Source of the DNA: an uncultured Ruminococcus sp.
Lineage (GTDB): Bacteria > Bacillota > Clostridia > Oscillospirales > CAG-272
Direction of reading: 5' to 3'
DNA: 5,116 nt
NCBI GenBank assembly: GCA_902782785.1
Contig: CACZOH010000177.1
Location: 1-5,116 of the forward strand
Below the pieces are notes generated by a model that worked only from the letters and a program-made list of their open reading frames with translations, was not told where the DNA came from and did no database searches. The position numbers and the translations under genes were made by a program. Positions 1 to 5,102 of this stretch are shown here, one piece after another; position 1 is the first letter of the stretch, and every line of letters starts with the position of its first letter.

Positions 1-1
1 A

Positions 2-254
2 CATCTGAACACATTCCATACGAAACAAGCGCTTCACGGGATACTTGACGGCTGTGAGGCGCAGGGTATATGATCCCTGCTTGTGGTAAGCGGAGACGGC
101 TCTCCCCGGCTGCCAAAGCTGAAGCCGGCGGACGTGGAGGCGGAGAATACCGCCGCCGTGACGTCTGTGGAACTGATACGGTATAGCCGTAAAGGGCGAC
201 GTATTTGAAATAATACCCGCCCTGATCGAAGAATGTGATAAAAGAAAAGAATAA
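2..254 (+). pseudogene. Broken methylenetetrahydrofolate reductase-like gene (remnant)
   Basis: Frame 2 reads HLNTFHTKQALHGILDGCEA then QGI, a TGA at 71-73, and then SLLVVSGDG. This matches the part of the MTHFR (MetF) barrel that usually reads HLTC...GI-x-NILALRGD; the Asp of SGD corresponds to the FAD-tuning Asp120 of E. coli MetF. The frame continues to VTSVELIRYSRKG and stops at TGA 206-208. A coding-like stretch (GDVFEIIPALIEECDKRKE) then lies one frame over (198-251) and ends at TAA 252-254, touching the next gene's ribosome binding site. MetF proteins need roughly 150-200 more residues after this point, so the C-terminal half is missing. I infer a decayed gene with one nonsense codon, one indel and an internal deletion. 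The family would interconvert methylene- and methyl-tetrahydrofolate, which suits the methyltransferase next door. The 5' end is outside the window. The final 19 residues could belong to another gene. Confidence 0.6.
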
Positions 255-260
255 AGGAGA
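254..260 (+). promoter_or_regulatory. Ribosome binding site of the methyltransferase gene
   Basis: AAGGAGA lies 6 bases before the ATG at 267. It overlaps the last base of the TAA ending the upstream remnant, as expected inside an operon, and it fixes the start of the methyltransferase. Confidence 0.8.
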
Positions 261-266
261 AATACC

Positions 267-1073
267 ATGCTCATTATCGGAGAAAAACTCAACGGTGCGA
301 TAAAAGCCGTAGCCGAGGCGATCAAAAACCGCGACGGAGATTTTATACGCGATCTTGCGTCAAAACAGCTTTTACAGCGTGCGGATTATCTCGATATCTG
401 TTCCGGCAGACCGGACTGCGACGCCGAGATACTGAAATGGATGATCGGACTGATACAGAACGACCATCCGGACGTCAGATTCAGCCTTGACAGCCCCAAC
501 CCTGACACGATACTTGAATGTATGCCGCTTTGCAAAAACCCGGGTATCATAAATTCGGTTTCGCTTGAGAAAAACAAGACCGGCTTGATATTTCCCGCCG
601 TCGCCGATAAGAACGGCTGGAAGATGATCGCCCTTCTGCTCGACGATACCGGAATGCCTGAAACCGTAGAAAAGCGGATGGAAAGCTTTCACGGCATAAC
701 GGCAAAAATGATGGAATACGGGATATCGATAAACAGAGTTTACTTTGACCCGTTGGTATTTACTGTAGGCACCTCGCCCGACAGCTTTCTGAATTTCATA
801 AACACGTCAAAGGAAATCAAAAAAGAATGTCCGGACGCGCATATCATAAGCGGTCTTTCCAATATTTCGTACGGTCTTCCTTACAGAAAAGCGTTGAACC
901 ACGCGTTTCTTGTCGGAGCCATGATGTTCGGTATGGACAGCGCGATAATGGATCCGCTCAACAGGGATCTGCTCGGCGGCGTCTATGCCGCGGAAGCGCT
1001 GCTCGGCAAAGATGAATACTGTATCGAATATCTTTCCGCTTACCGTGACGACCTTTTCGGAGGAGTGAAATGA
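267..1073 (+). CDS. Methyl-corrinoid:tetrahydrofolate methyltransferase, DHPS-like (MtgA/AcsE/MtrH type)
   Basis: This is a 268-residue cytosolic protein with the dihydropteroate-synthase-like TIM barrel of pterin-binding methyltransferases, at the family's usual length. Landmarks in order: MLIIGEKLNG at the N terminus; YLDICSGRP (41-49); SLDSPN (73-78) with Asp75; INS (95-97) with Asn96; YFDPLV (159-164) with Asp161; GLSNISYGLP (196-205) with Asn199. Asp75, Asn96, Asp161 and Asn199 fall on the pterin-binding residues known from Moorella AcsE (Asp75, Asn96, Asp160, Asn199). The family moves a methyl group between a corrinoid protein and tetrahydrofolate. AcsE feeds acetyl-CoA synthesis, while MtgA accepts methyl groups stripped from methylamines or betaines. 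No corrinoid protein or substrate-specific methyltransferase is in the window, so direction and substrate are unknown. LDICSG replaces the usual LDLNVG, and the AcsE motif NKTG reads DDTG. The ORF is intact although both neighbours look decayed. It is translated from AAGGAGA and ends in an ATGA overlap. Confidence 0.87.
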   Translation: MLIIGEKLNGAIKAVAEAIKNRDGDFIRDLASKQLLQRADYLDICSGRPDCDAEILKWMIGLIQNDHPDVRFSLDSPNPDTILECMPLCKNPGIINSVSLEKNKTGLIFPAVADKNGWKMIALLLDDTGMPETVEKRMESFHGITAKMMEYGISINRVYFDPLVFTVGTSPDSFLNFINTSKEIKKECPDAHIISGLSNISYGLPYRKALNHAFLVGAMMFGMDSAIMDPLNRDLLGGVYAAEALLGKDEYCIEYLSAYRDDLFGGVK

Positions 1074-1163
1074 GATCTGCCCGAGGAAACGCAAAAACTC
1101 ACTGCGTTCGTTTCGGAAAGCCCCGGCGCTTTCGCGCATCTGAAATCATACACGCGTAAATAA
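1070..1163 (+). pseudogene. Short gene remnant after the methyltransferase (unrecognised)
   Basis: GGAGGAG (1059-1065) precedes an ATG at 1070 that overlaps the methyltransferase stop as ATGA, the usual layout for a translationally coupled next gene. The frame set by this ATG gives only 29 unconvincing residues. The frame from 1074 reads smoothly as DLPEETQKLTAFVSESPGAF, then AHLKSYTRK, to TAA at 1161-1163, a few bases before the terminator. Removing A1073 would join the ATG to this frame and give a 30-residue peptide. Equally, it could be a C-terminal extension of the methyltransferase cut off by the TGA at 1071. I do not recognise the sequence. It may be the stump of a deleted operon gene. 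Confidence 0.35.
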
Positions 1164-1169
1164 CATTGA

Positions 1170-1199
1170 AAAAATCCCCGTCTTGCAACGGGGATTTTT
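1170..1199. terminator. Bidirectional intrinsic terminator
   Basis: A perfect 11-bp stem (1170-1180 with 1189-1199) has an 8-base loop, with a CCCCG/CGGGG core. It is flanked by A-rich sequence on the left and T-rich sequence on the right, so it gives a U tract on either strand. On + it closes the methyltransferase operon; on - it begins five bases after the end of tRNA-Leu. Confidence 0.88.
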
Positions 1200-1203
1200 C
1201 TTA

Positions 1204-1287
1204 TGCGGGCGACAGGAATTGAACCTGCATGCCCTAACGAGCACAAGAACCTGAATCTTGCGCGTCTGCCAGTTCCGCCACGCCCGC
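1204..1287 (-). tRNA. tRNA-Leu(CAG)
   Basis: The - strand folds into a class II tRNA. The acceptor strands are GCGGGCG (1287-1281) and CGCCCGC (1211-1205), with discriminator A at 1204. The anticodon arm is CAAGA, loop UUCAGGU, UCUUG, giving anticodon CAG, which reads CUG leucine codons. A long variable arm (UGCUC-GUUA-GGGCA), typical of leucine tRNAs, follows, then a T arm with GGUUCAAUUCC. CCA is not encoded (UAA follows the discriminator), so it must be added by nucleotidyltransferase. The gene has its own promoter and terminator and is a single-gene unit. Confidence 0.96.
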
Positions 1288-1305
1288 TTATTTTGTTACT
1301 TTGAT

Positions 1306-1334
1306 ATAATACCACAAAACGTACGTTTTGTCAA
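1306..1334 (-). promoter_or_regulatory. Promoter of tRNA-Leu
   Basis: On the - strand, TTGACA (1334-1329) is followed by a 17-base spacer and TATTAT (1311-1306). This is a near-consensus sigma-A promoter about 20 bases upstream of the tRNA 5' end. Its spacer is occupied by a perfect palindrome (1314-1331), which also overlaps the last bases of the -35 box. Confidence 0.82.
1314..1331. promoter_or_regulatory. 18-base perfect palindrome inside the tRNA-Leu promoter
   Basis: ACAAAACGTACGTTTTGT is its own reverse complement. It sits between the -35 and -10 boxes of the tRNA-Leu promoter, where a bound dimeric repressor would block RNA polymerase. It has no U tract, so it is not a terminator for the upstream HD-GYP gene. 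The operator role is inferred from position and symmetry only. Confidence 0.4.
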
Positions 1335-1364
1335 GATGTTTTTTTAAAAAACTGCGGTGTTATT

Positions 1365-3197
1365 TCAAAGTTTATTGAATGCGTATATCCTGTAATAAAT
1401 ATCCCTGCGTCCTTCAGTTATGAGGTAATGCAGACGGTCGCGCACCTCCGGGGCGGAGAGCGCAGCGGCGGCTTCGGGACCGTAGTGCGTTCCCGCGCCC
1501 GCCTGAAATTCGGCTATCAGCTGATCTATCGTCTTTCCGCTGTTGTACGGGCGGCCGAGAAAATCCGTCGCGGCGTCGATGCTGTCCGCAATCGCTAAGA
1601 TATCCGCAAACGGTCTGTTTTTCGTCTGTTTGATATCGGGATAACCGCGGGATCCGTCATGCCACAAATGATGCGTCAGCGCGCAGTCGCGTATGCATAC
1701 GACGCGCTCGTCGTGCTCGTCGTTCATACTGTAGATCCCGTCAAATCCCTTCGGATGACCCTTTATAAGCAGGAATTCGTCGTCGGAGAGGCGCCGCATC
1801 GAATTTTCCACGATGTCAAGCATGAAAAACTTGCCTATATCGTGATACATACAGCAATCCTCGAGCAGTTTTTTCATCTCGTCCTTGTGCGTGCGTATAT
1901 ATTCCGTATCATGTCCCGCCGTGCCGTCAAACGCCTCCGGCGTTTTTTCTATCATATGATCGAATATCGCGCGGCTCATCTCCCGCACCATAACGGTGTG
2001 GATGAAAAGCGCGCGGTCCGCGTAAACCGTAGCCTCAAGTATGACGTCCTCAAAGTCGCCGAAGTTTCCCGTGAGCGAAGCGGCGTTCAGAAACGTGACG
2101 AGAAAACGCCCGAACTGCGGGTTGTTGACCTTCCGCGACAGCGGCAAAAGCTTTGGCATGACCTCGTATATCCGTTCTCTGCTGAGCCGTACTATCTCTT
2201 CCTTCGGCTTCGGGCTGTATTTATACAGATACGTTAAATACAGATAGTTTACCGTGCCGAGACCGAAGCCCTGCATACCCGTGCTCTCGCTTTTTACCGC
2301 TTCGTTCTGTATTTCCGTCAGTCCGTCAAGCAGCTCGTCAAGCGTTATGGCGCCGAAATGAAAGTCCGTTATCATAAGGACTCTTTCAAGCTTCAGATTT
2401 CCGAGCCCGCAGGTGCGGTCCTCGTCTATGCACTCGCGTACGTGATCGCATATACCCTTAAGAAACGGACGGTATAAGGAAACGTCTGCTTCTGTGCCGT
2501 TATCCCTTGCGTACAGACAGTAATCGGAAAAGCCGTCGAGAATACTGCCGTACATGATAAGCAGCATCAGCTCCTCACGGTCGGAATACGGTTTTTTGAG
2601 GTTTGAAAGAATAATATCGTTGACGGTCCGGTAGAATTCGAGCGGGAAACGCTCTATATTCATAACGACGCAGCGTGAGAGCGCGTACAGCGCCGTTGTT
2701 TTCTCCTCGTCCGTCAGCTCGTCCATATGTGTGACGAGCTCGAGACAGTCGTCTATGTAAGGCGAATCCTGAAGCTTGAGAGAATGGCTTTGTATATACG
2801 CGCGGTATCCGTATGAACAGCGGTTCAGCGCAACGGAATAGCGGTCGATATCCTTGTTTTTATAATACGCGGTGAGTATCTTTGCAAGACGGTACAAAAC
2901 GCCGAAATCCGTCGCCTGACCCGTATATAGTCCCTCTGGCACGAGAAGCTTGAGAAATTTGTATAAAACGTCCGCGTCCCCGGGCGTTATCTTATCGGGC
3001 TCCTTCTCAAACGTCTCCAGATACTCGCGTATCATCGTGTTTGCGACGTCGGCTATGACGCGCTTCTTTTTTGAGCGCTCCTCCAGCTTCTCAAGCACGT
3101 ATCCGCGGCTGTCTTCGGGCGAAAAGGAGAGCTTTTCAAGCTCTACGTATTCAAGCAGCCGTCTGCGGTATTCTTCTATCGGATATGTGTATTTCAT
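1365..3197 (-). CDS. HD-GYP-type phosphohydrolase with long helical N-terminal region
   Basis: This is a 610-residue, probably cytosolic protein with no signal peptide or membrane segment. The C-terminal part, about 390-600, is an HD-GYP domain: H400 on the first helix, H452-D453 in YHDIGK, H481 in GHP, H509-H510 in THHLWHDGSRGYP (GYP at 518-520), and D538 in ILAIADSIDAATD. It then has GRPY and the family's closing AGTHYGPE (568-575). All the usual metal ligands are present. HD-GYP proteins typically hydrolyse cyclic di-GMP or related cyclic dinucleotides; here HHE is changed to HHL and GSGYP to GSRGYP, so substrate and activity are uncertain. Residues 1-385 are charged and apparently all-helical, possibly TPR-like repeats, and may act as a sensor or partner-binding region; I recognise no named domain there. 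The ATG at 3197 has only a weak AGAGAG site upstream, but its promoter and the gene start agree. It stands alone, not in an operon. The stop is TGA at 1367-1365. Confidence 0.82.
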   Translation of the reverse strand: MKYTYPIEEYRRRLLEYVELEKLSFSPEDSRGYVLEKLEERSKKKRVIADVANTMIREYLETFEKEPDKITPGDADVLYKFLKLLVPEGLYTGQATDFGVLYRLAKILTAYYKNKDIDRYSVALNRCSYGYRAYIQSHSLKLQDSPYIDDCLELVTHMDELTDEEKTTALYALSRCVVMNIERFPLEFYRTVNDIILSNLKKPYSDREELMLLIMYGSILDGFSDYCLYARDNGTEADVSLYRPFLKGICDHVRECIDEDRTCGLGNLKLERVLMITDFHFGAITLDELLDGLTEIQNEAVKSESTGMQGFGLGTVNYLYLTYLYKYSPKPKEEIVRLSRERIYEVMPKLLPLSRKVNNPQFGRFLVTFLNAASLTGNFGDFEDVILEATVYADRALFIHTVMVREMSRAIFDHMIEKTPEAFDGTAGHDTEYIRTHKDEMKKLLEDCCMYHDIGKFFMLDIVENSMRRLSDDEFLLIKGHPKGFDGIYSMNDEHDERVVCIRDCALTHHLWHDGSRGYPDIKQTKNRPFADILAIADSIDAATDFLGRPYNSGKTIDQLIAEFQAGAGTHYGPEAAAALSAPEVRDRLHYLITEGRRDIYYRIYAFNKL

Positions 3198-3248
3198 ACC
3201 AAACTCTCTGTGATCAGGCGCGTGGCGCGGGAAATATAAACTATGTTG

Positions 3249-3277
3249 ATTTTACCATACAAATCTGTCTTTGTCAA
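3249..3277 (-). promoter_or_regulatory. Promoter of the HD-GYP gene
   Basis: On the - strand, TTGACA (3277-3272), a 17-base spacer and TAAAAT (3254-3249) form a near-consensus sigma-A promoter. The predicted start, near 3242, gives a leader of about 45 nt before the ATG at 3197. The good promoter with a poor ribosome binding site suggests modest protein output. Confidence 0.75.
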
Positions 3278-3312
3278 GATTTACATTAAATAAAATATTA
3301 GAAATAAAATAA

Positions 3313-3388
3313 GCGCGCGGTGTAGGGGTTCCCCGCCGTGAACTTGTGAGCGGTGGGGGGTTCACGTAGGGGGGACACCCGCGCGCGC
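3313..3388. repeat. GC-rich imperfect palindromic element (REP/MITE-like)
   Basis: This island of strongly GC-rich DNA lies in an AT-rich gap. The arms pair GCGCGCGGTGT (3313-3323) with ACACC-C-GCGCGC (3375-3386) and GTGAAC (3338-3343) with GTTCAC (3360-3365), with further G/C-rich pairing between. GTAGGGG occurs in both arms (near 3322 and 3366). No ORF of note runs through it. The form is that of a small mobile or repetitive intergenic palindrome, but copy number cannot be judged from one window. Confidence 0.5.
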
Positions 3389-3407
3389 GACTGCGTCGCA
3401 TGTATTT

Positions 3408-3436
3408 AAAACGGCGACGGAATTAACCGACGCCGT
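3408..3436 (-). terminator. Possible terminator of the lipoprotein unit
   Basis: The - strand has ACGGCGTCGG, loop TTAATT, CCGTCGCCGT: a 10-bp stem with one mismatch, followed by TTTT and then AAAT. The U run is short, so it is a modest terminator. It lies downstream of the lipoprotein and of the small membrane ORF, where transcription of that unit would be expected to end. Confidence 0.4.
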
Positions 3437-3447
3437 ATTGTAGAATT

Positions 3448-3588
3448 TTATAGAATCATGAAAAGTAGTGCTATAAGTAATGCAATATCAATTATTATGA
3501 AAACTGCCCCGAGTATTATTTTTAAAACCGTCCCTAAAAAATGTCTTCCTTTTTTCGTACATAGGACTAAAAATATTATAAATAACAT
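3448..3588 (-). CDS. Possible 46-residue membrane peptide
   Basis: An ATG-to-TAA ORF on the same strand as the lipoprotein starts 27 bases after its stop. It encodes MLFIIFLVLC, then a basic stretch TKKGRH, then FLGTVLKIILGAVFIIIDIA and LLIALLFMIL. Residues 22-46 are long enough for one membrane helix, and 1-10 are also hydrophobic. No purine-rich ribosome binding site is visible; a small hairpin (CACG-AAAG-CGTG) sits just before the start. AT-rich DNA easily produces hydrophobic frames, so this could be chance. If real it is probably co-transcribed with the lipoprotein; I do not recognise the family. Confidence 0.4.
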   Translation of the reverse strand: MLFIIFLVLCTKKGRHFLGTVLKIILGAVFIIIDIALLIALLFMIL

Positions 3589-3615
3589 TTAATATCACGC
3601 TTTCGTGAATGGTTT

Positions 3616-4785
3616 TTAATTCGGTGAATAATCATAAATTGTTTTTGTTTTGTATATTTTAACTGCTTCACTTAGATCAGTTTCGTAGAAAGTCGTCTCA
3701 AAGCCGTCATCATCTTGAAGAATAAGTGTGTCGGGAGTATTCTTATATTTGAAATGCACTGCGTTTTCCCACGTTCCGCTACTGTCTTTGTATCTTAACA
3801 GTACATAAGAATTCAAATCTCCGGAGACGATTCTTGCTGCCATACCGGTATCTTCGTCATTTCTGAAACGGTAAACATATCCATTATTAAAATCAACTAT
3901 ATAATAGATATAATATGATCCGCCCCTGCTTCTGTACGAATAAATGCCGGTATTTCCTTGTTTAGCTATATCCCTATCCATTGATGAATGATAATAAATG
4001 CGATGACCGCTTGAAGAGGTTGTTGTTTCGCTCGGTTTAGTAGATTCTGATGTCGTAACAGGTGTTGTTTCTACTGGTTTGCTGTCATGAAATAATATTT
4101 CTACTACATCATTTTTTTTGAATATTGAACCGTTTCCATAATCATGTTTACCGTTTATTTTAACACTAATCACATCATTATAATAATACGAAGATTTGTC
4201 AACATCATATTGTGAAACTGTGTTAACATTTGTAAACCCTTTTCCCATTAATTGAGATTTTACTTTTGAAACATCTGCTGATATTAAATCTAATTCACAA
4301 AAATCAATTTTAATCTCATCTGTTTTTAAATCTCGTTTTAGGTCAAATTTTATTGGTTTAACTGTTAATTTATTACTTTCACATTTTATATTGTACTCAG
4401 CATCCATATCACTGTCAACAGTCATACTTATACTTGTATTTATACTATTGTCTTTTGCATTTCTAAAAAACAGGGTATAGTTTCCAGATTCTAAATCATA
4501 TGTGAAAGTTTTACTTTTTCCATGTTTAATTGTATCAACTTTTTCTCCATTAAATACGAATTCTACATCATATCTACTAAATAATAAATTTTTTGATATT
4601 TCAATAGTTATATTTACGGTTTTTTTGTTATTGTTGTCATTCGCGACTTTTTCAGTTTGAGTTGTATTGTTTGTCTTCGTATTTGTTGATGTATTATCAT
4701 CAAGCAAACTGTCCAAAAATGACAAACATGATGTCATCGTCATAATAACGACAAGCAAAATTGAAATAAAGGCTATTCTTTTCAT
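3616..4785 (-). CDS. Multi-domain surface lipoprotein with PASTA-like domain
   Basis: This 389-residue predicted lipoprotein starts MKRIAFISILLVVIMTMTSC, a basic-hydrophobic signal with lipobox MTSC and lipidation at Cys20. After it come an Asn/Thr-rich tether (about 30-55), a beta-rich domain (56-146), and a PASTA-like domain (about 165-233: VKSQLMGKGFTNV, then YNDVISVKING and NDVVEILFHD). A Thr/Ser linker (238-260) leads to a C-terminal Tyr-rich domain (261-385) with SYRSRGGSYYIYYIVDF and VHFKYKNTPDTLILQDDDGF. It is probably anchored outside the membrane. PASTA-like modules can bind peptidoglycan or act as spacers, but no catalytic motif is visible and the function is unknown. AAAGGAA (4800-4794) eight bases before the ATG supports the start. 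The DNA is far more AT-rich than the genes to the left, and the first two thirds more so than the last third, suggesting transfer and domain assembly. Expression must pass the leader terminator at 4807-4840. Confidence 0.72.
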   Translation of the reverse strand: MKRIAFISILLVVIMTMTSCLSFLDSLLDDNTSTNTKTNNTTQTEKVANDNNNKKTVNITIEISKNLLFSRYDVEFVFNGEKVDTIKHGKSKTFTYDLESGNYTLFFRNAKDNSINTSISMTVDSDMDAEYNIKCESNKLTVKPIKFDLKRDLKTDEIKIDFCELDLISADVSKVKSQLMGKGFTNVNTVSQYDVDKSSYYYNDVISVKINGKHDYGNGSIFKKNDVVEILFHDSKPVETTPVTTSESTKPSETTTSSSGHRIYYHSSMDRDIAKQGNTGIYSYRSRGGSYYIYYIVDFNNGYVYRFRNDEDTGMAARIVSGDLNSYVLLRYKDSSGTWENAVHFKYKNTPDTLILQDDDGFETTFYETDLSEAVKIYKTKTIYDYSPN

Positions 4786-4793
4786 TGAAATCG

Positions 4794-4800
4794 TTCCTTT
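4794..4800 (-). promoter_or_regulatory. Ribosome binding site of the lipoprotein
   Basis: AAAGGAA on the - strand lies eight bases before the ATG at 4785. It begins only seven bases past the U-rich tail of the leader terminator, so terminator and translation start are closely linked. Confidence 0.7.
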
Positions 4801-4806
4801 CTGTCA

Positions 4807-4840
4807 TATAAAAATAAGGCGCACAGCAATGCCATGCGCC
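4807..4840 (-). terminator. Intrinsic terminator between leader RNA and lipoprotein
   Basis: The - strand has GGCGCA (4840-4835), an 11-base loop, TGCGCC (4823-4818), then TTATTTTTATAT: a perfect 6-bp GC-rich stem with a U-rich tail. It lies inside the 5' untranslated region of the lipoprotein, with no further promoter seen before the ribosome binding site. It should therefore either end a separate small RNA or act as an attenuator. The loop contains CAUUGC, complementary to GCAAUG in the preceding hairpin. Confidence 0.72.
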
Positions 4841-4968
4841 GGTAAACGCAAAGCATCTGTCGCCAAACAAGTTATCAATCATTGCAAAAAAACAACACAC
4901 GTTGATAAGCCCGCGTTTATCCCAATGATAAACGTGAGTCGTTTCTTTGCAATATATACTTGTTTGGC
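4807..4968 (-). ncRNA. Structured leader or small RNA upstream of the lipoprotein
   Basis: About 160 nt of - strand runs from the predicted transcription start (4968) to the terminator. The 5' part folds into one long hairpin (4968-4862). Its outer helix is 11 perfect pairs (GCCAAACAAGT with ACTTGTTTGGC), followed by an asymmetric internal loop. An inner helix of 20 positions (4952-4933 with 4901-4882) has a single mismatch and a few G-U pairs. The apical region carries its own hairpin, TTTATC-ATTGG-GATAAA. After about 20 unpaired bases comes the terminator. No convincing coding frame fits it, and it matches no RNA family I know (not T-box, SAM, TPP or cobalamin). The role, a trans-acting RNA or a regulatory leader of the lipoprotein, is inferred. 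Confidence 0.62.
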
Positions 4969-4974
4969 AAAATA

Positions 4975-5003
4975 ATCATATCATAAATTTTTGGAAATGT
5001 CAA
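4975..5003 (-). promoter_or_regulatory. Promoter of the leader RNA/lipoprotein
   Basis: On the - strand, TTGACA (5003-4998), a 17-base spacer and TATGAT (4980-4975) are close to sigma-A consensus. A second TATGAT lies five bases upstream, giving a 12-base spacer, which is too short. The expected start, about seven bases after the -10 box, is at or next to 4968, the first base of the long hairpin. Confidence 0.8.
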
Positions 5004-5053
5004 TATAAAAAAGAATGAAAAACAGGCGAATTTCAATAATTTTGCATAAAAAT

Positions 5054-5102
5054 GTCGCACGCGTGCGCATTCGGGCGCCGAGGGGTGGGCGCCGAATGCG
5101 AC
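5054..5102 (-). terminator. Palindromic hairpin, likely terminator of a gene beyond the right edge
   Basis: GCATTCG-GGCGCC (5067-5079) pairs with GGCGCC-GAATGC (5088-5099), with one bulged G and an eight-base loop. GTCGCA (5054-5059) can pair with TGCGAC (5097-5102), and GCACGCGTGC (5057-5066) is itself a palindrome. On the - strand the structure is followed directly by ATTTTTATGC, so it resembles an intrinsic terminator for a leftward gene outside the window. It could also be a repeat related to other GC-rich palindromes of the genome. Confidence 0.45.

Noticed and set aside
1..240. Cobalamin riboswitch ahead of the methyltransferase.
   Set aside because: No convincing B12-box arrangement is visible, and the stretch reads as MTHFR protein sequence.
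1..1163. Genome-wide reassignment of UGA to a sense codon, since coding-like sequence follows TGA at both 71 and 1071.
   Set aside because: The first gene also needs a frame shift and lacks its C-terminal half, tryptophans in the intact genes use TGG, and the HD-GYP gene itself ends at TGA. Gene decay explains more.
1659..2237. 192-residue + strand ORF opposite the HD-GYP gene.
   Set aside because: Antisense shadow of a GC-rich coding region with clear HD-GYP motifs; no ribosome binding site or recognisable domain.
3313..3388. CRISPR-like array.
   Set aside because: There is only one imperfect palindrome with two short shared words, and no regular repeat-spacer pattern.
3458..3592. 44-residue + strand ORF (MKSSAISNAI...) opposite the small membrane ORF.
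   Set aside because: No ribosome binding site or promoter, and its orientation opposes the lipoprotein unit; it mirrors the - strand frame.
4862..4968. Retron-type msr-msd RNA or a MITE as explanation of the long hairpin.
   Set aside because: No reverse transcriptase gene is in the window and no target-site duplication is seen, while a promoter and terminator fit the ends exactly.
4667..4975. 102-residue + strand ORF and a 66-residue - strand ORF over the lipoprotein start and leader.
   Set aside because: Both run through the promoter/hairpin/terminator structure and low-complexity sequence, with no translation signals.
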